A stretch of DNA of 64,000 bases, taken from NCBI GenBank assembly GCA_003971905.1, contig RSEE01000025.1:620001-684000 (forward strand), given 5' to 3'. The stretch is from Moniliella sp. 'wahieum'. Its lineage: Eukaryota > Basidiomycota > Moniliellomycetes > Moniliellales > Moniliellaceae. Positions 54,813 through 64,000 of the stretch are shown piece by piece. A program made the translations under genes and the position numbers. Under the pieces are notes generated by a model, which saw only the letters and a list, made by a program, of their open reading frames with translations, did no database searches and was not told where the DNA came from. The stretch's first letter is position 1; each line of letters opens with the position of its first letter.

Positions 54813-57800
54813 GACGTTGTCTAGAGATGCATTTTTCCTCTGGGCAGTGCATGATTTGTCCGCCAAAGGGATTCCTATACCAGTGGTCACTAGGTCACAG
54901 TCACTGTCTGCCAGCTATTACTAAGAACTCTGCATAAAAGTAGAGAGCAATGCGCAAAAGGGCGATAGGGCGTGACTGGCGTCTAAGAAAGCCCAGACTC
55001 CGTGTTACGGGGCACTCAGGTTATTTCCGGACGAGCGTAAGCCAGCTCATCTCATAGACATCTCATCCAAACACGCGTCAATCGCGTTACACTAGCGAGA
55101 GAGAGCAACGGATACCTTATCCATGCTGGAAATATCTCATCCGCTGCCCGCCCTGTGGCCGCATGTGCTTATCGGTACGATGCGTTGTGCTCATCGCACC
55201 CAGTCACACAACCCTTTAAGCTTACCTGTGCTGCGCCCAATTGCGCAGCGTCAACGTTGAGAGCACGGGATCAGTCTTTACCCTCTGGAAAGTTCCCCGC
55301 ATTCTGTTTATATACCTCTGTGTCATGAGGCACTTGAGGCCTGAGGCCTGGTTCTTCTGTATATAGTAAGCAGCCCTGCGTAAGGCTTGCTATAGCTATG
55401 GTCCTTGTCGACCACCATGTTACACCTGATACTGACCTGTTGAATTACTGTCCCTGTTCTCTACCCTTTCCATTCCTCTCTCGCCCATTGCACCTTCTCC
55501 ACCGTATAAATTTACAAACTGACATGTCGGTTACACTCTAAGCCGCGGTACTCGCAACCTAGCGCTTGCTCTTCGTTAGGAACTGTCTGATTCACCTATT
55601 ACACATCGCGTGTCGAGTGTGGTAACGCCCCAGGGTAACCCATAATGCATAACCCACGTTACGCGTTACCACAGAGTTCCTGTGAACCCCCGCAACGGGT
55701 CTGGCCGGACTTTACGTACGCTCCTTCCTCGGAGGTTCTGAGCTGCGGTCGTTGCACGCAGGCGCCGCCCCCCAAACTAGAGGATCTCCCCCTCGCCTCT
55801 ACACCAACCCGCTCGGTTCGACCAGGATCTGAGGCAGGACATACCGGATGTGGTTCCGATTAGCCGTTCAAAAGTTATAATACCCCCCTAAACACCTTAA
55901 CCACAACAAAAATGCTTCGTCGTTATCGTCTTGTGATATGTAGAGAGTGAGGACCATATGTATAAGAGCTGAGTACTCAGACTGAGTGTGGAGAGAAGCA
56001 CTGCAAACGAGCAACTATAAACAAGACATTATATTCTCACAAGTTACTAGTTACCGGCTTCCAACGTGGTCCAACTGAAAAATTCTAAGGCTAAAAAGGA
56101 GCTTCCAGGAAACCAGTTAAGCAGGTTAATATTTAATGCGCAACCCCCGGAGTCGAGATGCCAGCTTGGAGGCGCGGCGCTGCCGAAAGCTTGACGGAAC
56201 GAGAAAAAGAAACGCCCCCCTGGGTGGTTCATTTCTCAACGTACCCAATAAAACCTCCGTTGCCGACAACATTGAACGTTGAACGTTGAACAGGCGCCAT
56301 AGCACCGATGCATATGTGCGTACTCTTTCTGCCTTTCGCTCTCACCGTTTACATGGTGACGAAAGGGGGGGAATTCAAAGAACGAACGATGTGGATGGCA
56401 TCTGTTAAACGTAGGACTCAACAACGTTTTGACATGAAGATAGATTGATAGTAGATCGATAAGATGCGGTGCGTGCTGATGCAGCGCTGATGCACTCTGA
56501 TCAGAAGCACAGGACGATGGGCGAGATGGTCGATGGGAGGCTATCCGGCTATGGGCGATGGCAGGCGATAGACGGTAGGCGCTAGGCTGCCAGGTGCGGT
56601 GAAGTCGAGTGATGAGCGTTTGACGTTTGATCCAGCCAAATTCAAATGGCTGTCATCGCCATCGCTGTCATCAGCGCGACAGCCTGCGACAGCCAAGCAC
56701 CTCTCGCCGGATGCTTGGCGCCACACGGCGTGGCAAGCCGAAGAGGGAGGCACTAGGCTAGTGTGCTGTCGGCCCTAGCTCGGTACAGCGAACGGCGATA
56801 GGCGCGAGGCACCCTGAAGGCACTACAGGGCACTTTCCGGCACTGCTCCAATCGCCGCCGCACTTTCCTGCTCCACTCCGCTTCACCGTATGATTCACCT
56901 GACCGCCTCGCACGTACCCCTGAGCGCCTCCGCCTCCTCCCCGTCTCATCGGGGTTTCACCGCCCAAGAGTGGAGAGCGAGCAGCAGACGGCCTCTTATG
57001 ACCGACTAGTAGGACTCCACTACAGGCGGGCTTTCGGCCTGACCTATTAACCGCGGCAAAATATCTGCCAACAGCTGTACGTCATACCACCCCGCCGCCT
57101 TACACCCAGCTGTGTGTATCTCAGCCAGCCGATCCCTATAAAGGTAACCACAATCATCGTCAGACGCATGTGGCCATGATGCACTTGATGTGTCCTGCTT
57201 CGTGCTCTTCTCTTGGGCGGCAGGCCGATCACAGTGACTTGTCAAGCGTCAGCGCGTAAGCTTCAAGCTTCAAGCTTCAAGGCACTACTTAGGACCTCAT
57301 CGAACTCATGATTATCCACAATCTCCACACTTCTCGCGCCGTAATCCATAAGCTTAGAGCTGCCGGCCATCGGCCAGTAATGCGTAACGGCAACTGGCTA
57401 AGCTTTTGTTTGAACTTGGGTGCGGATGCAGACGCAGACAGAAGGTGAAAACGGTGAAAACAGATGGATGAAGAGAAGAAAGGGCGGGACCCATTGGACC
57501 CGGAACGGGATCCGGGGGATAACCCGGAGCCGGTGCCTGTCCGCACAACTTGATGGGCTGTGACATGTGATGCATGTGAACGCATGAGCGATGTGAGATC
57601 TGAGATGAGCGCATAATAAGCATCGGACCAAGCACCCTGCCCACCTCAGAAAAGCACCGGGCGGGCGTGGTGGGGAGCTCCGCCTCATCACCGCACCACA
57701 CAGTATAATATGGTACGTGATCACATTATGTGTCAACGTACGTTCAACATGATGTGGACTGTACGTTCCACACGTTACATGCACATGATGCAATGATGTA

Positions 57801-57831
57801 ATGATGGACTCGGAGACCCCATTGGGGGCCA

Positions 57832-57873
57832 TTCAAGCTTCAAGCTTCAAGCTTCAAGCTTCAACGTTCAACG
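57832..57873. repeat. AAGCTTC array running into AACGTTC
   Basis: Four AAGCTT+C units change in phase into AACGTT+C units, another case of the palindrome switching inside one array. Confidence 0.9.
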
Positions 57874-58302
57874 CCAACAAAAGCATCAAGCTGTGTCCGA
57901 TGAACGTGTTGCTGGATGCACCACGCCTGCCAGGCTTCACATCCAAGTAAGCACTAAGCCCAGTCGGCAGCTCCAGCCACATTCATTCGCTGGGACAGTG
58001 CCGCTGGGGTGTCCGCGGGTTGTGCTATAGTGGCAGAGGCCATATGATATGATCGACGTGATCGCGCTTGTTGCCGCATCGGTGGCTCCGATGCATGCTC
58101 AGTTTTTGCCGTATCATTTATCATTTACACTAGACCGGCGCCACACGCATATAAGACACGCCGCGCGCACTGACTTGCCTTTTGGAATTGTTATTTGCGC
58201 GAGCCAAGCAGCTGCCTTTGGCACTCCTTCCTTTGCTCTCTCCCTCCTTCCGCCATCCCCCTCACCACATCTTCGCCCATCCTCTTTTCGTTATTTGCAC
58301 CC

Positions 58303-58552
58303 ATGACCTGCTGTCTTCGCCATACTTCCTATTCACCCTCAATGTCCCATGCTTCCGGACTCTCACGTACGTATGTCCTCCGTGCATCGCCTCAAAGTCA
58401 CCCCTCTTCTTCTGTATCTAGTGCCCCCATTTTCCCAATCATAACCGGGCTAATTCCTTGTCCATCTTGCAGGAAGCATGGGCAACATGGCACTCGGTCC
58501 CTACGTTCGCTGTCCGTTCTGCGACAACATCATTGTCAAGTTGAACGAGTGA
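58303..58552 (+). CDS. possible tiny two-exon gene, 47 aa
   Basis: Exon 1 (58303-58366) starts MTCCLRHTSYSPSMSHASGL. A 106-nt intron (58367-58472) has a GTACGT donor, CTAATTC branch and TTGCAG acceptor. Exon 2 reads 'RSMGNMALGPYVRCPFCDNI' and IVKLNE before a stop. The phases match exactly, and a TATA-like CATATAAG lies near 58148 with a pyrimidine-rich leader between. 'RCPFCDN' is a half zinc-knuckle. The family is not recognised; it may be the truncated reading of a longer gene. Confidence 0.35.
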
Positions 58553-59682
58553 CCTCCTGCCACCGCTCCTCATCGGGGTACGTTGCAAAGAACCCTGAAG
58601 CTTCACCTCAGGCCTCATCCCAGTCCCGGCGGCTGGTCTCCTGCCCCTTGGTCCTTACATGCTCCCCTTGACTTGTCGCCATCGACTGTTACGTTGTGGG
58701 ACTATGCGTCGTGGATCATGACGAGCCCTGAGGTCAGGGACCTTAGGCCTATGATCTGCCTCAGCAAGCCTGCTCCCCCGCTGAATCATGGTCACTGAGC
58801 TGGTTCCATTTCGGCTCTCTCGCCCCAAGTTTCATGAGTTTGATCGTATATTCTTCATCCCTCTGTCCAGCTTCCCATTACCACATCGATACCATCACTC
58901 TCCTCACATGAACATTTTGTCCTGTATCCTGTTTCTTCCCATTTCGTCGAGAAGACCGCTAGGCAACGAATACATCTCCCCCTCTCCATCTCGAACTTTG
59001 GACCTACTTATTATCTTCTTGACACCATACTCCATGTCATGCCTTGGGGCATCTGCATCTCCGCTCTACTGGCTGCCGTATTGTGATATGCTCGCAGTGC
59101 CACGTTGTTTCCTGGTGATTCTACATCGTTCTGCTCAGTCCCGTTCTCTTAGCCCCCAACACACTAGTGTAGCCCAATTAAGGACTGGGCAATGGGGTTG
59201 ATTTAATACTCTCTAGTTTTCTTTCGAGTCTCGACTGGTAATGGGTTGGTTTTCACTCGCGAACTCATTCTATTGGGGCCTAACAAGGTACATCGCAGGT
59301 ACAACACGCGTCCAGTTCGAAGGGAGGATTAGGATGGGGAATCTCTGTTGGTGTGCCCTGCTACACCTTGCACACACGCCGATGAAGGATTGGGCACAAC
59401 GGTTGTGGGTGTGTAAATCAGACTGCAGTTGACCATCTCATCGTAGTAACGTCTCTCGTGGCCTCTTGGTCTCTCCGAATTGCCCGCTGTTCGCAATGAA
59501 TCCAAACTCAGTAGCTCTATCGGACGTACTAGTCAGCAAGTTGATTGGCTTTGCAATGCAAGAACATGGAATTCATCAAGCTTCAACCTGCAAGCTTCAC
59601 GCTTTCTAGCTAGCGCAAGGGTGGTGCAGGGGAAGTATGAGCATCTGAAATGCTATCTTGCAGGAGGGACAACCGGGATGCT
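58553..59682. other. intergenic 1.1 kb
   Basis: No gene is seen. It is pyrimidine-rich on the + strand between 58800 and 59200, with an AAGCTTC/CAAGCTTC block at 59575-59605. Confidence 0.45.
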
Positions 59683-60498
59683 TTACTCCTTCGTCTCCTC
59701 GGTGGGCTTCTCCTCCTTGGCCTCCTCCTTGGCCTCCTCCTTGGACTCCTCCTTAGGGGCCTCCTTGGACTCCGGCTTGGACTCCTTCTCGATCGGCTCA
59801 AGCACCTCGCCCTTCTGGGCCTTCTCGAAGGCGGCCTTAAACGACTGTGCGTCTGCAAGCACAATATGTCAGTACAATCCCTCAAAACAAACAAGGCTAC
59901 AAGACGTACTGTCGGCGTTGGCAAAACGGATGGCAAGCGTTTCAGCTTGGGGCTCACCATCCGACACATCCGCCGCTACGTTGTACACCCACGACCGGTC
60001 GGACGAAACGTTGGGCTTGAGCTCAATGTCCGAGGTAACTGTTCAGCCGAGTTAGCATTTCATCTCCTGCATTCCGAACAGGAATTCAGTTCGGAATCCA
60101 GTAGAGGTAATACACACTGTAGTGGTTCGCGCACACCTTGAGCGTCTTGTCTCGCCGCATCACAACACGCACCTTCTTGGTGTCCTTGTGCTGGAGCAGA
60201 CGCACATCCCCAGTACCCCTCTCTTTCCATTGCTTGCCTCGGGGTCGAAACGGAAAAGCTTGGCGCGGCTGCACACAAAAGATTATTATTAGGATGCCGA
60301 ACTGAGCCTACAGAGCAACAAAAGGGCCAAAGCAGACGGAGACGTACACCTTGTACACCACATTCTCATCCTCCTCGAGCGTCTTGGTCTCGACCTGCTT
60401 CTCGAGCTTGATGACCGGCTCGTAGTGCGGGTCGTTCTCTTCGCCGGGGTCGTTGCCGGTGGAGGCGAGGGGGTCGTTCTAGGCTCGGTAGCAGACAT
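59683..60498 (-). CDS. YRB1: Ran-binding protein 1
   Basis: RanBP1 binds Ran-GTP and helps RanGAP discharge export complexes at the cytoplasmic face of nuclear pores. Four exons (60498-60348, 60268-60118, 60038-59910, 59852-59683) encode about 200 aa. Motifs in order are '[20 protein letters not shown]' (start of the RanBD), '[14 protein letters not shown]', '[20 protein letters not shown]', '[15 protein letters not shown]', '[15 protein letters not shown]', '[19 protein letters not shown]' and '[14 protein letters not shown]'. A Lys/Glu-rich acidic tail made of K-E-E-A/S-K-E-E repeats follows. Introns are 60269-60347 (GTACGT), 60039-60117 (GTGTGT) and 59853-59909 (GTACGT). Two single bases are missing, near 60470 (before 'NDPLAST') and near 60231 (before 'QWKERG'). 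With them all phases agree. Confidence 0.93.
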
Positions 60499-62700
60499 GG
60501 GGAGGGGGCCGGTGGTGGTGGTGGTGGGAGAGCGGAACAATGAACACCCGGGGCGATGACGCGGATGATGATGAGAGCTCTGCTCTGCCCCAGCCCATTC
60601 TGCGCCTGGAAAAAATTGAATCCGAAGGAGCCGCAGCGGCACGGCGCCACTCTCCCATGTGGATGCGCGCGCGCAGAAGCAACACTGTTCCCCTGCAGAA
60701 ACCCTAGCGCTTGGCAGACCAACACCAACAACGCATCCGCTTCAATTTCATAGATGGACCGGACTGTTGCCCATCGGACGTTCGTCCGCTCTTTGGTGTT
60801 CCACCGCCAACCGCAGCTCAGCCTGAGCAGCCCTCACAGGCTCACCCCAAAATGCACCATCGAACGCATTGTATGCGACTGACGAACTGGGTGTGCCGCC
60901 CAATAGAGTGCGGGTAGAATTTACCACAGACCTCTTCTCTAGATCGCCCCCCCCAGCATCGGAACCGAGGCAAGGCGAATGAAGTTATTCGGTCGCAACA
61001 AAGTTTGAGCTTCGGCCCGTTAGGGAGTTAGAAGGCAAAGTACCCAGGGCACATTCAAGGTTGGTTCTTCCTCCTCTGTAGCCATGACGACGCGAGAGTA
61101 CTATGCCTCAAGACTGCTATAAGGTGTTGGTTAAGCACTGAAAGGTGCTACAGCTGAACTTTTGGGTCTCTTACAGTGATGGAGATAGTTTCCGCTCTCA
61201 TGCCCACCCGCTCATTATTGGTATCTCACTGCTTTTGTGCTCCTTATTGCGGTTTGTAAACAAGTGGTGAGACCCAAAGGATCTTGGTCTCTGCAGGTAA
61301 CCGGTAACACTATTTCCCTCTCCTAATTGGACAGGTACTGTATAAAAGTCGAGGGAAGGCAGGTACAACCAATTAGTGGCTAGTCAAGAAGAGGTACATG
61401 ATTTGTTGCCGTAAGAAAAACAGAGCAATGGCTAAGGACGGGGCTTGAGAGCTTGAGGGAATAAAAGAATCCCGGTTACCTAAATCGGACCTGACGCGTG
61501 ACGGGCAGCGCACGTGTGGAAGCAGACACCGGATGAACGCTCAGGCGCTTAGGCTGAGCGAACGTGGTGGACAAGTGTTTCTCTGTTCCCTTGACGATCA
61601 TCGAGATGACGCGGACGCCTCTGCTACAGGAAGCAACCTATGAGGCACTGTACTCAGATCCACCTACCGCCCGCCCCCGCACAGATGCCACCAGGGATGT
61701 GGCAATCCGGTTGGAGTTTAAAATTTAACGTTTCATGTCGAACTGAATGTCGAGGTCAACGTTTCAATCTTCCACTATAGTAAACGCCCGCCCTCTCTTG
61801 TCGGTCGATGCACGATGCAGGATGATCGATGATCGATGATCGATGAGGCCTCGGCCTCAGCGTCCTCAGCCTGAGGATACTACTGCGATCGATGATTCTT
61901 CGCCTTGTCGCGGTCCCACAGCCGACTCCACACCACCACATGGCTCAGGGCGGATGCTCGGTGCGGGACGATCGAGGATCCCGATGAGGTCGATGAGGGA
62001 GAGAGAGAATGCCTGTCTCTGTCTCCCAGCCTCTGTGGGCGGCGCAAGAAGGGGCTCGTCCTTTAGCTTCTCCAGCTCTCTCTGCTATACTATTAGTCAC
62101 AAAACCCCACCGCGGGGGGGACACACAGAAGAGTGGGCACACCCGGTGGCGGTGCCTGTCGCTGCCGAGTGACAGTTTTGCGAGAAGCACGTGTACCCCC
62201 CACATGCATCCATGCATCCATGCCTCCACACACACCCCAACTGAAACTGTGGTGTATTGGACATTTTGCTCTGCATGTGGGTGGCACCATGTGTGGCTTC
62301 CTCGAGAAGTGGCATACACGTTCAACCAAGAAGAACGCCAGCTAAAAGGGCGTAAAAACCCCAGAGCTTGACTAATTAGTACATACCCTACAATAGATGT
62401 GTATACTGTTAACTGCCACGACCAGAGCCTCTCGAGCACCCCCACAGTATGCCACATCTATCCTGATTCAGAGAGAGAGGCGCCACCGTTCCCTTCAAGA
62501 CCACAGCCAGCCTCTCCTGTTGTACTCTTATGGATGGCGCTAGGCACGGAGCGATTTGGCCGAACGCGAACGTTGTGGCGCAGACTCTCGCGAGCTTAGT
62601 GCTGTTTTTTAGTTCCAAGCGAGAGGACGCTCGCGCCTTCGTTATCTCTCTGTCATAACATCTTGTTGCTTGTACTAGAGTGAAGAGTGACTAAAAAGCA
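60499..62700. other. 2.2-kb interval, no recognised gene
   Basis: It contains an ATCGATG array (61821-61845), GCCTCAG palindromes near 61850-61875, and ATGCATCC units near 62205. Nothing coding is recognised. The last part is the polygalacturonase promoter. Confidence 0.5.
61821..61845. repeat. (ATCGATG)n palindrome array
   Basis: Three ATCGAT+G units, the same unit as at 19762-19786. Confidence 0.9.
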
Positions 62701-62707
62701 TATAAAT
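62701..62707 (+). promoter_or_regulatory. TATA box of the polygalacturonase gene
   Basis: TATAAAT lies 97 nt upstream of the ATG at 62798, with a TC-rich leader between. Confidence 0.6.
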
Positions 62708-62797
62708 CGTCCATCTTCCTCATCTCTCTCACAAGTCTCCTCATACTCACATTCCCCCCCTCACCTCTCTCCCACATTCGACCTTGTTCTCCTCGCC

Positions 62798-64000
62798 ATG
62801 CAAATTTCCCCCTTCTTCGTTTTCTGCCCTGGGCATGACATCCGTCGTCTCAGCGCGGAACCCCATTACAAAACGGATGAGCGTACCCCGTCACGTTCAT
62901 GGTGCCCGCTCAGGGGGCACCTGCACCATTTCGGACTACTCCCAGATTGGTCAAGTTTCCACTTGCCAAACAATTGTACTGCAAGATCTTGCAGTGCCGG
63001 CCGGGGAGACGCTCACACTCAAGCTTCCTGACCAGGCTCACCTGACATTTTCGGGAACGACCACGTTTGGGTACAAAGAGTGGGAGGGTCCCCATTTCCC
63101 TGAGTGGAACCGGGCTCACCGTCACCGCTGCCAAGGGCGCAGTGATTGATGGCGGTGGTCCCAAATACTGGGACGGTCAGGGGGAAAGGGAAAGACCAAG
63201 CCCAAGTTTTTCCGTATGGAGGATATGACCAATAGCCACGTCACCGGGTTGACGGTCCAGAACACCCCGGTGCAAGCATTCAGCATTACCAATGCCCAAT
63301 CTCTCTTCCTCGACCACATCACCATCGACAACCGACTTGGTGACACTCAAGGCGGACACAACACTGACGGCTTTGATGTGGCCAACAGTGACGGAGTGTT
63401 CATTACCAACCCGACTGTACGTACAGAGCTATATCCCTCTCCCATCTCTCTCATCACTGCTTTTTTATCTGACCGATTTTCACTTCAATAGGTATGGAAC
63501 CAAGACGACTGCCTTGCCATCAATAGCGGCAACAACACCCTCTTTTCGGGTGCCATGTGCTCGGGCGGTCACGGCATCTCGATTGGCTCCGTCGCTGCTG
63601 ACTCAACTGTGTCCGGTGTACACGTGGAGAACTGGTGAGTAACAATTCCACTTCCAATATTCTGCTCTGCTCTGGACCTGTTTTGAGCCCTCATTTTCTG
63701 ACCGCTCCCCTTTCCCCATACAGCCAAGTGATGAACAGTGCCAACGGTATCCGGATCAAGACCGTGCAGGACGCAACCGACGGAGCGGTGACCAACGTCA
63801 CGTACACAGGAGTTGCCTTGACCAACATCACCCAGTTTGGCATGGTGATCGAGCAGGACTACTCCAAGTCCAGTGGAGGTCCTAGCGGGCACCCTACAGC
63901 CGGAATTCCCATTACCGATGTGACCATCAACAACATTACCGGTACCGTCGCATCGGATGCTTCGCCGCTCAACATTGTCTGCGCCCAAGGCGGGTGCAAC
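62798..64000 (+). CDS. secreted endo-polygalacturonase, GH28 (3' end outside window)
   Basis: It hydrolyses alpha-1,4-galacturonan in plant pectin outside the cell. The N-terminus is a signal peptide (MQISPFFVF...[10 protein letters not shown], broken by one indel near 62826), then '[10 protein letters not shown]'. The parallel beta-helix carries '[10 protein letters not shown]', '[14 protein letters not shown]' and the GH28 motifs: 'GHNTDGFDV' (N-T-D), '[13 protein letters not shown]' (catalytic Asp pair), '[12 protein letters not shown]' (G-H-G) and 'ANGIRIKT' (R-I-K). Introns are 63417-63491 (GTACGT, AATAG) and 63635-63723 (GTGAGT, ACAG). Frame breaks occur near 62826, around 63100 (before '[18 protein letters not shown]') and at a G run near 63185. 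The reading runs off the right edge at '[10 protein letters not shown]', about 20-30 residues before the usual end. The gene suggests a plant-associated lifestyle. Confidence 0.93.
63417..63491 (+). other. intron 1 of the polygalacturonase gene
   Basis: 75 nt, GTACGT donor and AATAG acceptor, phase 0 between N-P-T and V-W-N-Q-D-D. Confidence 0.8.
63635..63723 (+). other. intron 2 of the polygalacturonase gene
   Basis: 89 nt, GTGAGT donor and TACAG acceptor. It splits the Cys codon of V-E-N-C-Q-V-M-N. Confidence 0.8.

Larger units (their letters stand above)
54114..58302. other. 4.2-kb repeat-rich interval
   Basis: It contains dispersed repeat copy B (54458-54812), a GCCACCGT-type repeat (54250-54380), AACGTTG (56273-56291), AAGCTTC (57258-57282 and 57832-57873) and AT-richer DNA between 54800 and 56000. 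No conserved gene is recognised. Confidence 0.5.

Overview
This is a eukaryotic nuclear window, very probably from a basidiomycete fungus of the low-intron, smut-like (Ustilaginomycotina-type) kind. The evidence is small spliceosomal introns (about 53-154 nt) with pyrimidine-poor CTNAY...YAG ends, a fungal P-type plasma-membrane H+-ATPase with the acidic loop insertion I associate with basidiomycetes, a Pcl/Pho80-type cyclin, a Kre9/Knh1-type wall protein, a GH28 polygalacturonase and an intronless tRNA-Ala. The species cannot be named from the sequence alone.

Layout. 0-4 kb: a LURP-one/tubby-like protein (-), a 449-bp imperfect palindrome, a relic of ribosomal protein uL23 (+) and a CPSF6/CFIm68-like RRM protein (-). 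4-7 kb: gene-poor. 7-13 kb: alcohol dehydrogenase (+), a peroxisomal adenine-nucleotide carrier (+) and the SAGA subunit SGF29 (-). 13-16 kb: repeats and purine-rich DNA. 16-19 kb: PMA1 (-). 19-27.8 kb: a gene desert full of short palindromic arrays. 27.8-30.7 kb: SDH1 (+) and tRNA-Ala. 32.7-41.2 kb: an ariadne-like RBR protein (+), fructose-1,6-bisphosphatase (+), a Pcl-type cyclin (+) and a small Kre9/Knh1-domain secreted protein (-). 41-48 kb: gene-poor. 48-53.3 kb: an unknown Ser-rich membrane protein (+), a p24 cargo receptor (+) and ribosomal protein uL15 (-). 53.5-59.6 kb: repeat-rich, with two doubtful tiny genes. 59.7-60.5 kb: RanBP1 (-). 62.7 kb to the edge: a partial secreted endo-polygalacturonase (+). 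The genes are single units without operon logic. Several belong to central carbon and energy metabolism (ADH, FBPase, SDH1, peroxisomal ATP import, H+ pump), but nothing shows that this is more than coincidence.

Two things dominate the non-genic reading. First, intergenic DNA is littered with 7-bp tandem arrays whose unit is a perfect 6-bp palindrome plus one base (AAGCTT+C, AACGTT+C/G, AGATCT+G, ATCGAT+G, ATGCAT+G/C, ACGCGT+T/A, ACTAGT+A/T, ACCGGT+G/C, CACGTG+T and others). Many different palindromes obey the same 6+1 rule. I do not know of a described repeat class like this and rate it the most interesting signal. Second, most conserved genes need 1-nt corrections, usually one base missing from a homopolymer. 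The simplest explanation is uncorrected long-read indels, so the broken frames should not be read as pseudogenes. Where I give a corrected reading, only the flanking residues were seen.
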